Part shown: in pieces, positions 37,102-46,544 of the stretch | Layout of the letters: every line of letters begins with the position of its first letter | Numbering within the stretch: the stretch's first letter is position 1 | Assembly: GCF_026126425.1 (NCBI RefSeq) | Contig: NZ_JAFMPW010000001.1 | Location: 186,001 to 250,000 of the forward strand | Length of the DNA stretch: 64,000 nucleotides | Source: Muriicola sp. Z0-33 | GTDB lineage: Bacteria > Bacteroidota > Bacteroidia > Flavobacteriales > Flavobacteriaceae | Direction of reading: 5' to 3' | Notes under the pieces: model-generated | Told to the model about the DNA's origin: nothing | Database searches by the model: none | The model's input: the letters and a program-made list of their open reading frames with translations, nothing else | Made by a program: the position numbers and the translations under genes

Positions 37102-38220
37102 ATGACCTTAAGTTATTGGGAACATAAAACCTGGTTATCCAACATTGATTACACCATAGTTGGTAGCGGGATTGTTGGTCTTAATTGCGCACTGCGCTTA
37201 AGCCAGAGATTTCCCAGTGCCAGAATCCTCGTTTTAGAAAAGGGAGTTTTACCACAGGGCGCCAGCACAAAAAATGCTGGTTTTGCTTGTTTTGGCAGTA
37301 TTTCAGAAATATTATCAGATTTAGACAATCACACCGAAGAGGAAGTTGTAGAGTTAGTAAAATTACGCTGGGAAGGAATTCAAATGCTGCGTGACGCTCT
37401 TGGAGATGCCGATATAGGATATGAAAACCATGGAGGTCACGAGATTTTCCTGAAAGACGAAACAGAAAGATATAATCACTGTCTGGATAATATTGGGTAT
37501 ATCAATGAGCTTCTCACTCCTGTTTTTAAGCAAAACGCATTTAAGAAGACAAGCAATGTGTTTGGTTTCGGCAATACCAAAAAACTCTATATTTCGAACA
37601 TTTTTGAAGCCCAGATAGATACCGGGGCCATGATGGCCAAGTTGCTTGCTAAAGCAAGAAAACAAGGGGTGAGGATACTCAATGCGACAAAAGTGGAGGA
37701 GATAAGCGAAACTGCAAATGGGGTACATATCAAAACAGATAATTTTGAATTCTCTACAGCCAAACTCTTTATTGCAACAAATGGCTTTGCATCTGCTCTT
37801 ATTGGAGAACAAGTTAATCCTGCCCGGGCCCAGGTTATGGTAACAAAACCCATAGAACACCTTAAAATAACTGGGACATTTCATATGGATGAAGGCTACT
37901 ATTACTTCAGAAACGTAGCCAATCGCATTTTGCTTGGAGGGGGTCGTAATTTGGACTTTAATACAGAGAAGACAACAGAATTTGGACTTACAGAACGCGT
38001 TCAAAATAAACTGGAGCAATTATTGGAAGAGGTAATCTTGCCCGATATCCCTTTTGAAATTGAAAGAAGGTGGAGCGGTATAATGGGCATTGGGAATCAA
38101 AAAAAACCGGTATTAAAACAGTACTCAGATCATGTTTTTTGTGGTGTTCGCCTTGGAGGGATGGGGATAGCAATTGGGAGTTATGTAGGGATACAATTGG
38201 CAGACCTTTTAGCTGATTAG
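37102..38220 (+). CDS. FAD-dependent oxidoreductase (DAO family)
   Basis: 372 residues. The N-terminal dinucleotide-binding motif YTIVGSGIVGLNCALRLSQ (residues about 17-35) with the following LVLEKG, the loop ASTKNAGFACFG, and the C-terminal glycine-rich end GVRLGGMGIAIGSYVGIQLADLL are those of the D-amino-acid oxidase/glycine oxidase class. It is a cytoplasmic flavoenzyme; the amine substrate is not evident. It sits 75 bases after accC and may be read through from it. Confidence 0.9.
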   Translation: MTLSYWEHKTWLSNIDYTIVGSGIVGLNCALRLSQRFPSARILVLEKGVLPQGASTKNAGFACFGSISEILSDLDNHTEEEVVELVKLRWEGIQMLRDALGDADIGYENHGGHEIFLKDETERYNHCLDNIGYINELLTPVFKQNAFKKTSNVFGFGNTKKLYISNIFEAQIDTGAMMAKLLAKARKQGVRILNATKVEEISETANGVHIKTDNFEFSTAKLFIATNGFASALIGEQVNPARAQVMVTKPIEHLKITGTFHMDEGYYYFRNVANRILLGGGRNLDFNTEKTTEFGLTERVQNKLEQLLEEVILPDIPFEIERRWSGIMGIGNQKKPVLKQYSDHVFCGVRLGGMGIAIGSYVGIQLADLLAD

Positions 38221-38372
38221 CGCGATAATCGATTAAAATGCGCTTACAGCTATTTTCTTTTTTCATATTAAAATTAATGTCGTTTCTTGTAAAATCGGGA
38301 GCTAACTAAATTGCTTGTGTCAATAAGAAACTTCTTAGACCAAGAGTTATTTGCCAAACTAGAAGCTATGCT

Positions 38373-38999
38373 ATGAGAATAAGAAATTATTATCATTGTT
38401 TTAAGGGAATAATATTCTTGTCAGCTGTTATTTTAGCCAGCTGTGCTGGCTCTAATAGCAAGTTTAAACAGGAGTACGCCAGGGTATGGAAAGAAACTAT
38501 TAAATCTGATGCCTGGAAGGCTTCGTTAGTTGACCGTTCCGATACGGATTTACAGGAGGATCAGAATTTTTATACCAGCAACGAAGAGGTAGTACTCGAT
38601 GCAGAGACTATAACAGGGGGTAAAGCCGGTATCAATGAAAAATACAAAAATCTCGTGGCCGATGCTTACTTTAAAATAATAGCAGAAGCAGAAAAGTCTG
38701 ATAGAAGATTAAAGAATGAATATGAAAGGCTTACGCAGCAAGGGAATCAGGGAACATCCAGTAAATTAAATAAAAATGAACTGGTACTGGCGGCCAAAAA
38801 ATACGAAGCACATAATGCCATGCTGAACGGACTTAAGTCTTGGAATATTATGAGTGAGTATGGCTCAGATGATCTGGAATTTTTTCAGGCCGAGCATAGA
38901 AAAAAAGTGGTTGCAATGATCAGTGCTTCCCAGTCTGAGGAGGCCATCATAAATTATTTGGTGTATAAACTGGCCGACTTATATCATTTTGAGCAGTAG
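38373..38999 (+). CDS. Helical lipoprotein of unknown function
   Basis: 208 residues with a signal peptide and lipobox Cys24 (VILASCAGS). The mature protein is mainly helical and charged (NEKYKNLVADAYFKIIAEAEKSD, KNEYERLTQQG). No family recognised. It is followed after 33 bases by the GreA-like gene on the same strand. Confidence 0.78.
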   Translation: MRIRNYYHCFKGIIFLSAVILASCAGSNSKFKQEYARVWKETIKSDAWKASLVDRSDTDLQEDQNFYTSNEEVVLDAETITGGKAGINEKYKNLVADAYFKIIAEAEKSDRRLKNEYERLTQQGNQGTSSKLNKNELVLAAKKYEAHNAMLNGLKSWNIMSEYGSDDLEFFQAEHRKKVVAMISASQSEEAIINYLVYKLADLYHFEQ

Positions 39000-39032
39000 C
39001 CTTCATCCTTTCTTGATTATAATTTCACTACT

Positions 39033-39494
39033 ATGTCTGCTTTGGTAAATATTAAAGAGGAGCTTTATCAATTTTGCTCAGATTATATAGATAAAAGGTT
39101 AGTACGAATTCAAAAAGAAATTAGAGGGATTCAGGATTCCATGAAATCCGAAACCAAAAGCAGTGCAGGCGACAAGCACGAAACAGGTCGGGCTATGCTT
39201 CAACTAGAGCGTGAAAAGCTAGGGCAACAACTTTTGGAAGCCGAAAAAACCAGGCAAATATTAAACCAGGTAGATGTTAACCAGAACTCGGCAATAATTG
39301 GTCTTGGCAGTTTGGTGCATACTTCAACAAATAGTTATTTTATAGCTATTTCATCCGGGCAATACAAGATGGGTAATAACACCATTTATTGTATTTCTGC
39401 AGGGACACCTATAGGTAGAGAATTAATAGGTAAAAGCAGTGGTAACCGACTTATATTTAAAAACAATACCACAATTATCGAAGAGGTGCTATAG
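39033..39494 (+). CDS. GreA/GreB-like transcription factor
   Basis: 153 residues. The N-terminal two-thirds (LYQFCSDYIDKRLVRIQKEI to EKTRQILNQVD) is a coiled-coil hairpin; the C-terminal third matches the FKBP-like part of GreA/GreB: VHTSTNSYFIAISSGQ, then ISAGTPIGRELIGKSSGNRLIF, in place of the usual ISPxSPLGxALLGKxxGD. The acidic residues at the coil tip that promote RNA cleavage are not obvious, so it may bind RNA polymerase without stimulating cleavage. Assignment by pattern only. Confidence 0.72.
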   Translation: MSALVNIKEELYQFCSDYIDKRLVRIQKEIRGIQDSMKSETKSSAGDKHETGRAMLQLEREKLGQQLLEAEKTRQILNQVDVNQNSAIIGLGSLVHTSTNSYFIAISSGQYKMGNNTIYCISAGTPIGRELIGKSSGNRLIFKNNTTIIEEVL

Positions 39495-39566
39495 TCACTT
39501 TTATTTTCGATCATATAATCAAATATTTTCTATAAATTGAGAGCTGCTATAATAAAGTATGGCCCT

Positions 39567-40403
39567 ATGAAAGCGTATAAGGTTAAAAGTGGTGTATTAA
39601 TTGAAGCAGACGGAAAATGCCATCTGTTACAAGGTACAGATTGGGATAAGTTTATTAATGATGATGAGGTATATAATAATACCAGGAAGAAATTAAATCC
39701 TGGTAACCAAATAGATAATGCCTCTTTATATTTAAAGAAGGAATTAGAAGCGCCGGTAAAGAACCAGGAAATCTGGGCAAGCGGAGTCACCTATTACAAT
39801 AGTAAATTAGGGAGGGAAGAAGAATCAAAAGAAGCCGGAGGCAGTAATTTTTATGCCAGGGTTTATGAAGCAGACCGGCCCGAACTTTTTTTCAAGGCAA
39901 TGGGTTATAGGGCAGTTCCTTCAGGCGGCATGGTTAGAAAAAGGGCAGATTCTACCTGGGATGTGCCGGAACCAGAACTTACCTTATGTATAACCTCTAA
40001 TGCTAAGATCATTGGTTATACCATAGGGAACGATATGAGTTCCAGGAGTATCGAAGGCGAAAACCCCTTATACCTTCCGCAGGCAAAGTCTTATGATGGG
40101 GCTACGGCAATTGGCCCTTGTGTATTGTTAACAGGGCAACCTTTACCCGCCGACACAAAAATAAGTATTAGCGTATCCAGAGATAAGGAAACGGTCTTTG
40201 ACGGAACAATTGGGATAGATCAGATAAAGCGAAACTTAGAGGATCTTGTGGAATATCTTTACAGGGAATGTTCTTTTCCCAATGGAAGTTTGCTAATGAC
40301 GGGTACAGGAATTGTACCCAGCTCCGATTTCAATTTGCAATCCGGAGATGATATAGTTATTAGAATTGATGGAATTGGAGAGCTGAAGAATTCTGTCGCT
40401 TAA
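39567..40403 (+). CDS. Fumarylacetoacetate hydrolase family protein
   Basis: 278 residues from the ATG at 39567 (MKAYKVKSGVLIEADG), a better start than the upstream TTG. The catalytic domain is the FAH fold: WASGVTYYNSK, VPEPELTLCI with the metal-binding Glu residues, GYTIGNDMSSRSIEGEN, AKSYDGATAIGP, and GSLLMTGTGIVP. Members hydrolyse C-C bonds or decarboxylate/isomerise oxo acids; related proteins act on sugar-derived 2-keto acids. The stop is 5 bases from the convergent arfB stop. Confidence 0.88.
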   Translation: MKAYKVKSGVLIEADGKCHLLQGTDWDKFINDDEVYNNTRKKLNPGNQIDNASLYLKKELEAPVKNQEIWASGVTYYNSKLGREEESKEAGGSNFYARVYEADRPELFFKAMGYRAVPSGGMVRKRADSTWDVPEPELTLCITSNAKIIGYTIGNDMSSRSIEGENPLYLPQAKSYDGATAIGPCVLLTGQPLPADTKISISVSRDKETVFDGTIGIDQIKRNLEDLVEYLYRECSFPNGSLLMTGTGIVPSSDFNLQSGDDIVIRIDGIGELKNSVA

Positions 40404-40408
40404 GACAA

Positions 40409-40867
40409 TTATTGATCGGTACCTGGGCGTTGCCTGCTTATCTTTTTTAAGGCAGCCTTTTTTTTACTTTGAAGTCTTTTTTCTATGGCCGCTTTGGAAG
40501 GTTTGGTTTTCTTTCGTTTTTTGGGCACCTGCAATGCCTCTGTTAAAAGATTAAAAAAACGCTTTATTACAAGTTCTTTGTTTTTATGCTGACTCCTGCT
40601 CTCTTCACATTGCAACTGCAATGAATTTTCTTTTGTAAGCCTGTTAGCTAGTTTTTGAACGATCCTGCCCTTTTCTTTTTCTGTCAGCCCTTTTGAGGCA
40701 TCCAGATTAAATTGGAGCACTACCTTGGAAGATACTTTATTTACATGCTGCCCCCCAGCTCCGCTACTGCGTACGGCCTGGAAGTTTAATTCCTGAAGAA
40801 TACGTTCTTTGTCCAAATCAAATATATCAGTTGCCCAGGCGTTTATTGAGTGTCTCCAGGGAAACAT
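40409..40867 (-). CDS. arfB: Alternative ribosome-rescue factor ArfB (YaeJ)
   Basis: It releases peptides from stalled ribosomes by hydrolysing peptidyl-tRNA in the A site. The catalytic GGQ is in VRSSGAGGQHVNKVSSKVV, followed by the RF-like ESRSQHKNKE, and a Lys-rich C-terminal tail that enters the mRNA channel. The ATG at 40867 overlaps the upstream ABC gene by 41 bases. A TTG at 40816 (LDKERILQELNFQA) would give the usual family length and no overlap and may be the true start; I cannot decide. Confidence 0.92.
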   Translation of the reverse strand: MFPWRHSINAWATDIFDLDKERILQELNFQAVRSSGAGGQHVNKVSSKVVLQFNLDASKGLTEKEKGRIVQKLANRLTKENSLQLQCEESRSQHKNKELVIKRFFNLLTEALQVPKKRKKTKPSKAAIEKRLQSKKKAALKKISRQRPGTDQ

Positions 40868-41801
40868 TCAGGAAAACCGTAGTATTGGGCTCCAGGGCAC
40901 TGTCCGAGTTAAAAAAGACTTTTTCTCCTTCAGCAATCCCTTCTACAAGAAAATAGTTCCCCATAAGATATGCCTTTTTCACCACAGTTTTAAGGCCCGA
41001 GTTCTTGGAAACCTTAAATTCATGAGCATATACTATAATTCTTTGTGTGGTATCTGTATAGGACTTGACAATATTCACAGGAATTAAATTAGCCTCTCCA
41101 AAAAGAGACGCTATATAGAGGTCTTTTGGCTGTTCATATAGTTTCAGCGTTTTCTCATTTGCAAGAACGTGTTTATCTTTTAGCACAATAATTCTATCTG
41201 CAAAAGGTAGCACATCGTTATGGTCATGTGTGGCAGTCAGGCAACTAATTTCTTTTTCTTTTAAATATGAAAATACGTTACGTCTTAAACTGTTTTTGCT
41301 GAAATTGTCTATATGGCTAAAGGGCTCATCCAAAAGGATTATTTCCGGTTCCTGAGCAAGTACCCTGGCAAGGGCTACCCTTTGTTGTTGTCCCCCACTA
41401 AGTTTACTCACTTTTGTATCTGCAAATTCTGTAAGTTCTATCATCTCGAGCAGTTCCCCGGTTCGCTTTTTGAGTTCTTTGGGCCTGAAAGCAGATAAAT
41501 ACTGACTTATATTTTCTTTTACAGAGGTAAACGGCATCAGGTCAAAATCTTGAGAAAGGTATTTCATATAGGCCTCTCCCGGGACAAGATTAAAGAGAGG
41601 GCCCATGATTTGATTTGCCCCCCAATACACTTCACCTTCGACCACATGAAGAAGTCCGTAAATTACTTTCAAAAGCGTGCTTTTTCCACAACCACTTTCG
41701 CCAATAACGGACACATGTTCGCCCTTTTTAATTTTAAAACTGATGTCCTGGAGCACCAGCTCTTTCTCATAGGCGAATGAAACATTTGCTACCTTAAGCA
41801 T
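40827..41801 (-). CDS. ABC transporter ATP-binding protein
   Basis: 324 residues. Walker A GESGCGKST (34-42), Q-loop in YLSQDFDL, signature LSGGQQQR, Walker B IILLDEP and the H-loop ATHDH are complete, so it should hydrolyse ATP. The C-terminal 90 residues form a TOBE-like extension (ANLIPVNIVKSY, AHEFKVSKNSGLKTV), as in importers of the MalK/PotA type. No permease or binding protein gene is nearby, so its partners are elsewhere. It overlaps arfB if the long start of that gene is used. Confidence 0.92.
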   Translation of the reverse strand: MLKVANVSFAYEKELVLQDISFKIKKGEHVSVIGESGCGKSTLLKVIYGLLHVVEGEVYWGANQIMGPLFNLVPGEAYMKYLSQDFDLMPFTSVKENISQYLSAFRPKELKKRTGELLEMIELTEFADTKVSKLSGGQQQRVALARVLAQEPEIILLDEPFSHIDNFSKNSLRRNVFSYLKEKEISCLTATHDHNDVLPFADRIIVLKDKHVLANEKTLKLYEQPKDLYIASLFGEANLIPVNIVKSYTDTTQRIIVYAHEFKVSKNSGLKTVVKKAYLMGNYFLVEGIAEGEKVFFNSDSALEPNTTVFLNVSLETLNKRLGN

Positions 41802-41984
41802 TCAACTATTTTTAAATTGAAAAACCATCTCTGTATTAGAAACGGTTTAGGGCTTAATTTATTGATTTACCCATAAACTCAATGGGTATTCTATGATTAC
41901 GGCCTTATGCCCGAAAGTAGTTAGTTCCAAAAATACGATCAGAGCAGGCAAGTATTAAGACTATATCGTGGCTGGCACTATAAA

Positions 41985-42974
41985 TTACACCAGGCTATTT
42001 TCTGTCAGGTACTCAGCGATCTGAACCGCATTGGTAGCTGCTCCTTTTCGTAAATTATCTGCTACTATCCACATATTGAGACTATGTCTTTGCGTCTCAT
42101 CTCTTCGTAATCTACCAACAAAGACCTCATCTTTGTCATGGGCATATACTGGCATTGGATAGGTATTGGTGTCCGGATTATCCTGTACAATTACCCCTGG
42201 GGTAGTGCTCAGTAGGGTTCTAAGTTCGTTTAAATCAAAATCTTCATGGAATTCAACATTTACCGATTCTGAATGTCCGCCTGCCGTTGGAATTCTTACC
42301 GCAGTGGCAGTAATAGAGAAGGTTCTGTCATCAAGAATTTTCTGAGGTTCCCTTGCCAACTTCATCTCCTCCTTGGTATAGCCATTTTCCATAAAAACGT
42401 CGCAGTGAGGTAATGCATTTCGACTAATAGGATAAGGATAAGCCATTTCGCCTGAAAGCCCGGCAATCTCATTTTCGAGCTGCTGTACCGCTTTAACACC
42501 GGTACCGGAAACAGACTGATAAGTAGAAACTACCACCCTTTTCATCCTGTACTTCTTGTGCAAGGGCGCCAATACCATTACCAGTTGAATTGTAGAGCAA
42601 TTGGGATTGGCTATTATTTTATCTTCTGCAGTCAGTTCAGCTGCATTGATTTCCGGAACGATTAATTTTTTGGATGGATCCATACGCCAGGCGGAAGAGT
42701 TATCTATTACCGTAGTACCCGCCTCAGCAAATTTAGGTGCCCATTCCAGGGAGGTATCTCCTCCGGCTGAAAAAATGGCTATATCTGGTTGGGCTTCAAC
42801 GGCTTGATCAAGTCCAATTATAGTATATTCAGAACCTGCATAGTTCATCTTCTTCCCTACAGACCTTTCAGAGGCTACCAATAAGAGTTCTGTTATCGGA
42901 AATTTGCGCTCCTCCAGTACTTTCAACATTACCGCTCCTACCATACCAGTGGCGCCAACTACTGCTACTTTCAT
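41985..42974 (-). CDS. asd: Aspartate-semialdehyde dehydrogenase
   Basis: 329 residues. It makes aspartate semialdehyde for lysine/diaminopimelate, threonine and methionine synthesis. Hallmarks: VGATGMVGAVMLKVLEER at the start, catalytic Cys126 in IANPNCSTIQ, YQSVSGTG, and VRIPTAGGHSESVNVEF with the acid/base His. It stands alone; a 15-base palindrome (43050) lies 76 bases upstream. Confidence 0.97.
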   Translation of the reverse strand: MKVAVVGATGMVGAVMLKVLEERKFPITELLLVASERSVGKKMNYAGSEYTIIGLDQAVEAQPDIAIFSAGGDTSLEWAPKFAEAGTTVIDNSSAWRMDPSKKLIVPEINAAELTAEDKIIANPNCSTIQLVMVLAPLHKKYRMKRVVVSTYQSVSGTGVKAVQQLENEIAGLSGEMAYPYPISRNALPHCDVFMENGYTKEEMKLAREPQKILDDRTFSITATAVRIPTAGGHSESVNVEFHEDFDLNELRTLLSTTPGVIVQDNPDTNTYPMPVYAHDKDEVFVGRLRRDETQRHSLNMWIVADNLRKGAATNAVQIAEYLTENSLV

Positions 42975-43049
42975 TATTTCTTATTTAGGGGTGTAAAAGT
43001 ACCTCAAGACAGATTACCGCACAAGTAAAATCCCAGTTATTATAAAAAT

Positions 43050-43064
43050 ATAACATTATGTTAT
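43050..43064. promoter_or_regulatory. Palindrome upstream of asd
   Basis: ATAACATTATGTTAT is a perfect 15-base palindrome around T43057, between the mscL terminator and the asd start. A/T-rich, so chance is possible. Confidence 0.25.
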
Positions 43065-43086
43065 GAATATCACAATATTAAAAAAT

Positions 43087-43120
43087 AACCGCAACCATGG
43101 TTTGAAGCCCGGCTGCGGTT
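43087..43120 (-). terminator. Terminator after mscL
   Basis: On the minus strand AACCGCA pairs with TGCGGTT (arms at 43114-43120 and 43087-43093), followed by ATTTTTT. Confidence 0.75.
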
Positions 43121-43184
43121 TAAATTAATTAAGTGTAGCGGTTCGTCCTTTTAAACTATTATTGGTTTTTTAAGGACAAGAATT

Positions 43185-43589
43185 CTAATTCTTTTTCAGA
43201 AGGTCCCTGATCTCTGCAAGGAGATCTTCTTGTGAAGGACCAGCAGGAGCCGCTTCTGGTGGTGGCGCTTTCGTTTTGTTATACGCCTTTACAATCATGA
43301 ACATTACAAAACCTACTATAATTAGGTTTACAATGGTATTGATCCAGGCACCCCATCTTATTGCATTTTCAGCAACAAAACCTTCTTCACCTGCTACTCC
43401 TGACGCTTCAGTAAGCACAAATTTAAGGTTAGCAAAGTCCATTCCGCCTGCAAAATGGCCTACAATGGGCATAATAATGTCCGCAACAAATCCATTGACC
43501 ACCAGGCCAACAGCACCTGCCAAAATTACGGCAACAGCAAAGTCAATGACATTGCCAGTCATAATGAAATTTTTAAATTCTTTAAGCAT
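43185..43589 (-). CDS. mscL: Large-conductance mechanosensitive channel
   Basis: 134 residues from the ATG at 43589 (MLKEFKNFIMTGNVIDFAVAVILAGA). An upstream ATG at 43643 adds an atypical 18 residues. MscL opens at high membrane tension to release solutes. The N-terminal amphipathic helix, TM1 (VIDFAVAVILAGAVGLVVNGFVADIIMPIVG), TM2 (WGAWINTIVNLIIVGFVMFMIVKAYNK) and the C-terminal helix (EDLLAEIRDLLKK) are all visible. Confidence 0.97.
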   Translation of the reverse strand: MLKEFKNFIMTGNVIDFAVAVILAGAVGLVVNGFVADIIMPIVGHFAGGMDFANLKFVLTEASGVAGEEGFVAENAIRWGAWINTIVNLIIVGFVMFMIVKAYNKTKAPPPEAAPAGPSQEDLLAEIRDLLKKN

Positions 43590-43668
43590 ACTAATAGTGT
43601 TTAGTTGGTTAATACCTTTACAAGATACTAAAATAAAGTGCATATCACGGCCTCAGGAAAATTCCTGT

Positions 43669-44775
43669 TTACTCCAGAATAATTCTGGGTACCCGCGCGG
43701 AGATGGCTGTTAGAAGTTCATAGGAGATAGTTGAAGCTGAGGCGGCCAAAGTTTCTGCAGATTGTTCTTGTCCGAAAATAATTACTTCATCACCTTCCCT
43801 GCAATCTATACCGGTAATGTCTATCATAATCATATCCATACAGACATTTCCTATAATTGGGGCTTTTTTGTTGCCAATACAAACATATACTTTCCCGTTG
43901 CCATAATGTCTTCCTATACCATCTGCATGGCCAATTGGCAATGTAGCCGTTTTTCTGAAATGATCCGCTTTATACGCCCTGTTATAGCCTACGCTTTCGT
44001 TAGGTTCAATTTTATGTATTTGCGAAATGATGGTTTTTAGGGTGCCTACAGGTTTAAGCTCTTTATCTACAGTTGGGTCATTTCCGTAGCCATAAAGTCC
44101 AATACCACAGCGAACAAGATCAAATTGTGCTTCTGGATAGTTAATTAATCCGGAGGTATTCAAAATATGCCGGAAAGGAGAATATCCCAACATGTTATCT
44201 ACTTCTTCCCCAATTTTCTTAAATGTTTTAATCTGGGTAGTCGTAAATTCTAATTCTGCTTTGTCCTCTGAAGCTGCCAAATGAGAGAATATTGATACTA
44301 TTTTTAGTTCATTACTGTTTTTCAGGACCCCTTTAATAAATGCTACATCGTTTTCCCAGAATCCCAACCTGTTAAGCCCGGTATTAAATTTCAGATGCAC
44401 CGGATAATTTTCTTGTTGCAATGCGTTTGCAGCCCTGTGAAATTCTCGCAAAATTTTAGGGGAATACAAACTGGGTTCAAGACAACGCGCTATGAGTAAT
44501 TCAAAATTTACCGGTTGAGGATGTAAAACCAGGATAGGTATGGTAATACCGGCATCTCTTAGTGCTACGCCTTCTTTAACATAGGCAACAGCAAAATAAT
44601 CTACACCCAACTGCTCTAACTTTAGCGCTACATTTACTGTATCACTTCCATAGGCAAAGGCTTTAACCACGGCCATAAATTTGGTTTCCGGCTTTATTTT
44701 TGAACGCAGATAGTTGTAGTTGTGCTCCAGTGCCCGAAGATCAATTTCGAGCACGGTTTCTGAAGTTTTAGGCAT
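43669..44775 (-). CDS. alr: Alanine racemase
   Basis: 368 residues. It interconverts L- and D-alanine for peptidoglycan. The PLP lysine is Lys38 in AVVKAFAYG; the opposite base Tyr is in [10 protein letters not shown], followed by [17 protein letters not shown] and [11 protein letters not shown]. The start overlaps the end of tdk by 8 bases, so the two genes are translationally coupled. Confidence 0.96.
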   Translation of the reverse strand: MPKTSETVLEIDLRALEHNYNYLRSKIKPETKFMAVVKAFAYGSDTVNVALKLEQLGVDYFAVAYVKEGVALRDAGITIPILVLHPQPVNFELLIARCLEPSLYSPKILREFHRAANALQQENYPVHLKFNTGLNRLGFWENDVAFIKGVLKNSNELKIVSIFSHLAASEDKAELEFTTTQIKTFKKIGEEVDNMLGYSPFRHILNTSGLINYPEAQFDLVRCGIGLYGYGNDPTVDKELKPVGTLKTIISQIHKIEPNESVGYNRAYKADHFRKTATLPIGHADGIGRHYGNGKVYVCIGNKKAPIIGNVCMDMIMIDITGIDCREGDEVIIFGQEQSAETLAASASTISYELLTAISARVPRIILE

Positions 44776-45412
44776 TAGTGTCCTTTTTTGTGTGCATAAC
44801 TTCTTCTACTTCCACCTCCATCTTACTCACTTTCTCTTTCAGCATGGCTTTATAGAAAGCAGCCCTGCTCAAGGGTTCGTACTCTTCTGTTTCCCCTAGA
44901 AACACCAATTTATCACTATTGGATTTTCTAAAGCTATAATTCGCCAAGTTTCCTGTTCTTGTGCAAATTGCATGCACTTTGGTTACATATTCGGCCGTTG
45001 CCATAAGCGCAGGCATTGGGCCAAACGGGTTGCCTTTAAAATCCATGTCCAAACCAGCCACTACCACTCTGACGCCCCTGTTGGCTAAATCATTACATAC
45101 GGTAATTATTTCATCATCAAAAAATTGCGCTTCATCAATACCAACCACATCACAATCATCTGCCAAAAGTCTGATATTTGCAGCAGCAGGCACCGGTGTA
45201 GATCTTATTTCGTTTTCATCATGTGAAACCACCATTTCTTCATGATAGCGTGTATCTACAATTGGTTTAAAGATCTCCACTTTTTGCCTGGCAAATTTAG
45301 CGCGCTTTAACCTGCGTATCAATTCTTCAGTTTTACCAGAAAACATAGACCCACAGATTACCTCTATCCATCCGAATTGTTCCTTATGATTAACAGTATT
45401 TTCGAGAAACAT
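44768..45412 (-). CDS. tdk: Thymidine kinase (type II)
   Basis: 214 residues. Phosphorylates thymidine in the salvage pathway. P-loop [10 protein letters not shown] at 21-30, [12 protein letters not shown] with the catalytic Glu, and the lasso-like [21 protein letters not shown] are seen. In the second zinc-site position the usual cysteines are partly replaced (CTRTGN for CxxC), which is common in this phylum. First gene of a tdk-alr operon. Confidence 0.95.
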   Translation of the reverse strand: MFLENTVNHKEQFGWIEVICGSMFSGKTEELIRRLKRAKFARQKVEIFKPIVDTRYHEEMVVSHDENEIRSTPVPAAANIRLLADDCDVVGIDEAQFFDDEIITVCNDLANRGVRVVVAGLDMDFKGNPFGPMPALMATAEYVTKVHAICTRTGNLANYSFRKSNSDKLVFLGETEEYEPLSRAAFYKAMLKEKVSKMEVEVEEVMHTKKDTNA

Positions 45413-45518
45413 TTTGTAATTTTAGACGAAATTAATGGGTTTTCGCGTTCTTAATAATACCCAGGTATAAAAGTATTAAAAAAGAGGGACCTTTAGGGGA
45501 GAGGAAAAACAAAAAGCG

Positions 45519-46211
45519 ATGAAAAGAAAATTGAAAGAGGAATTGGTAAAGATGTCTACCGATATCATTACATCCCGAGGATTAGAGGATATTCCCGAGT
45601 TATATGAGGCTGCTAAGAACCTTTATGAAAAATTAGCGGTACTGAAATTCATTGACGAAAAATTAAATGATATTGAAATTGATGTTTCAAAAAACGTCAT
45701 TGCCGCCAAGTTCGAAAAGATGGCTAATTCGGTGATGAATGAAAATAAATCGGTACCTGAAAGCAACCCGCATGACGAAGATATTATGATTCCAGGGATG
45801 GATACTATAAAGGAAATGGTCTCCGAGATGCCTACGGAAGCGGAGGTAGATCAGGTATTTGCTGAATTTGTTGCAAAGCCAGATTTGATGAAGAACGATA
45901 AAGACATGGTGAGTCCGGAGATGAAAAAAAACGGCCATAAAGAAGCATCTTCATCTAAATCCTTAAATGACCGGCTGGTTAACAAAGAACTTACCGTTGG
46001 TCTTAATGACCGGCTGGCATTCGTAAAGCACCTTTTTAATGACAGTACAGAAGATTTTAATCGGGTAATTTCACAATTAAATACTATTGACAGCGAGGAA
46101 CGTTCTATATCGTTTGTCGAAAATATGGTTAAGCCAGATTATGATCAATGGACTGGGAAAGAGGAGTATGAAATTCGCTTTATTAACTTGATTACCCGAA
46201 GATTTTCTTAG
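45519..46211 (+). CDS. Bacteroidota conserved hypothetical protein
   Basis: 230 residues, soluble, acidic. N-terminal and C-terminal helical parts flank a probably disordered, Met/Pro/Glu-rich middle (about 85-150). The C-terminal block SLNDRL...VGLNDRLAFVKHLFNDSTEDFNRVISQLNTIDS is a pattern I associate with flavobacterial proteins of unknown role; LNDRL occurs twice, 13 codons apart, from a 13-base DNA repeat (45966 and 46005). Divergent from tdk. Confidence 0.82.
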   Translation: MKRKLKEELVKMSTDIITSRGLEDIPELYEAAKNLYEKLAVLKFIDEKLNDIEIDVSKNVIAAKFEKMANSVMNENKSVPESNPHDEDIMIPGMDTIKEMVSEMPTEAEVDQVFAEFVAKPDLMKNDKDMVSPEMKKNGHKEASSSKSLNDRLVNKELTVGLNDRLAFVKHLFNDSTEDFNRVISQLNTIDSEERSISFVENMVKPDYDQWTGKEEYEIRFINLITRRFS

Positions 46212-46272
46212 TCTATTTGTCGTTATTTATTTAGTACCTTTAATTCTTTGGAATTCGGAGATAGGCTAACAA

Positions 46273-46539
46273 ATGAATGTTTACAAGCTCTTATATTGGA
46301 TAGCAATTGCTACTTTAACTGCGATCATGCTCCTTTCGGTGTACAACTATTTTTTTAATCACGTGACTGTTATCGGGCATTTTCAACATTTCGGATACCC
46401 AGAGGATTTGATATATCCATTGGCAATTGCAAAACTTTTTGGATTAAGTGCCATATGGGGAAATTTTTCTACCTTCCTTAAAGAATGGGCTTATGCTGGA
46501 TTCTTATTTTACCTGGGAAAAACTAAGGCCTTAACCTAA
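46273..46539 (+). CDS. DoxX-like small membrane protein, short
   Basis: 88 residues with two to three hydrophobic segments (LYWIAIATLTAIMLLSVYNYFF, LIYPLAIAKLFGLSAIW) and the HFQHFGYPEDLIYPLAIAKLFG stretch that recalls the DoxX-like/DUF4870-type proteins. It is shorter than most (usual 110-130); the C-terminus (EWAYAGFLFYLGK) is retained, so it may be a shortened form. It precedes rsmI by 5 bases. Confidence 0.72.
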   Translation: MNVYKLLYWIAIATLTAIMLLSVYNYFFNHVTVIGHFQHFGYPEDLIYPLAIAKLFGLSAIWGNFSTFLKEWAYAGFLFYLGKTKALT

Positions 46540-46544
46540 ATCAT

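Noticed and set aside
39300-39494. Possible 3-oxoacyl-ACP synthase
   Set aside because: Related proteins are sometimes so named in databases, but the sequence has the Gre-factor plan and no thiolase motif.
45966-46017. 13-base direct repeat AATGACCGGCTGG
   Set aside because: Lies in coding sequence, in frame, and encodes the doubled LNDRL motif; not a mobile-element target site.
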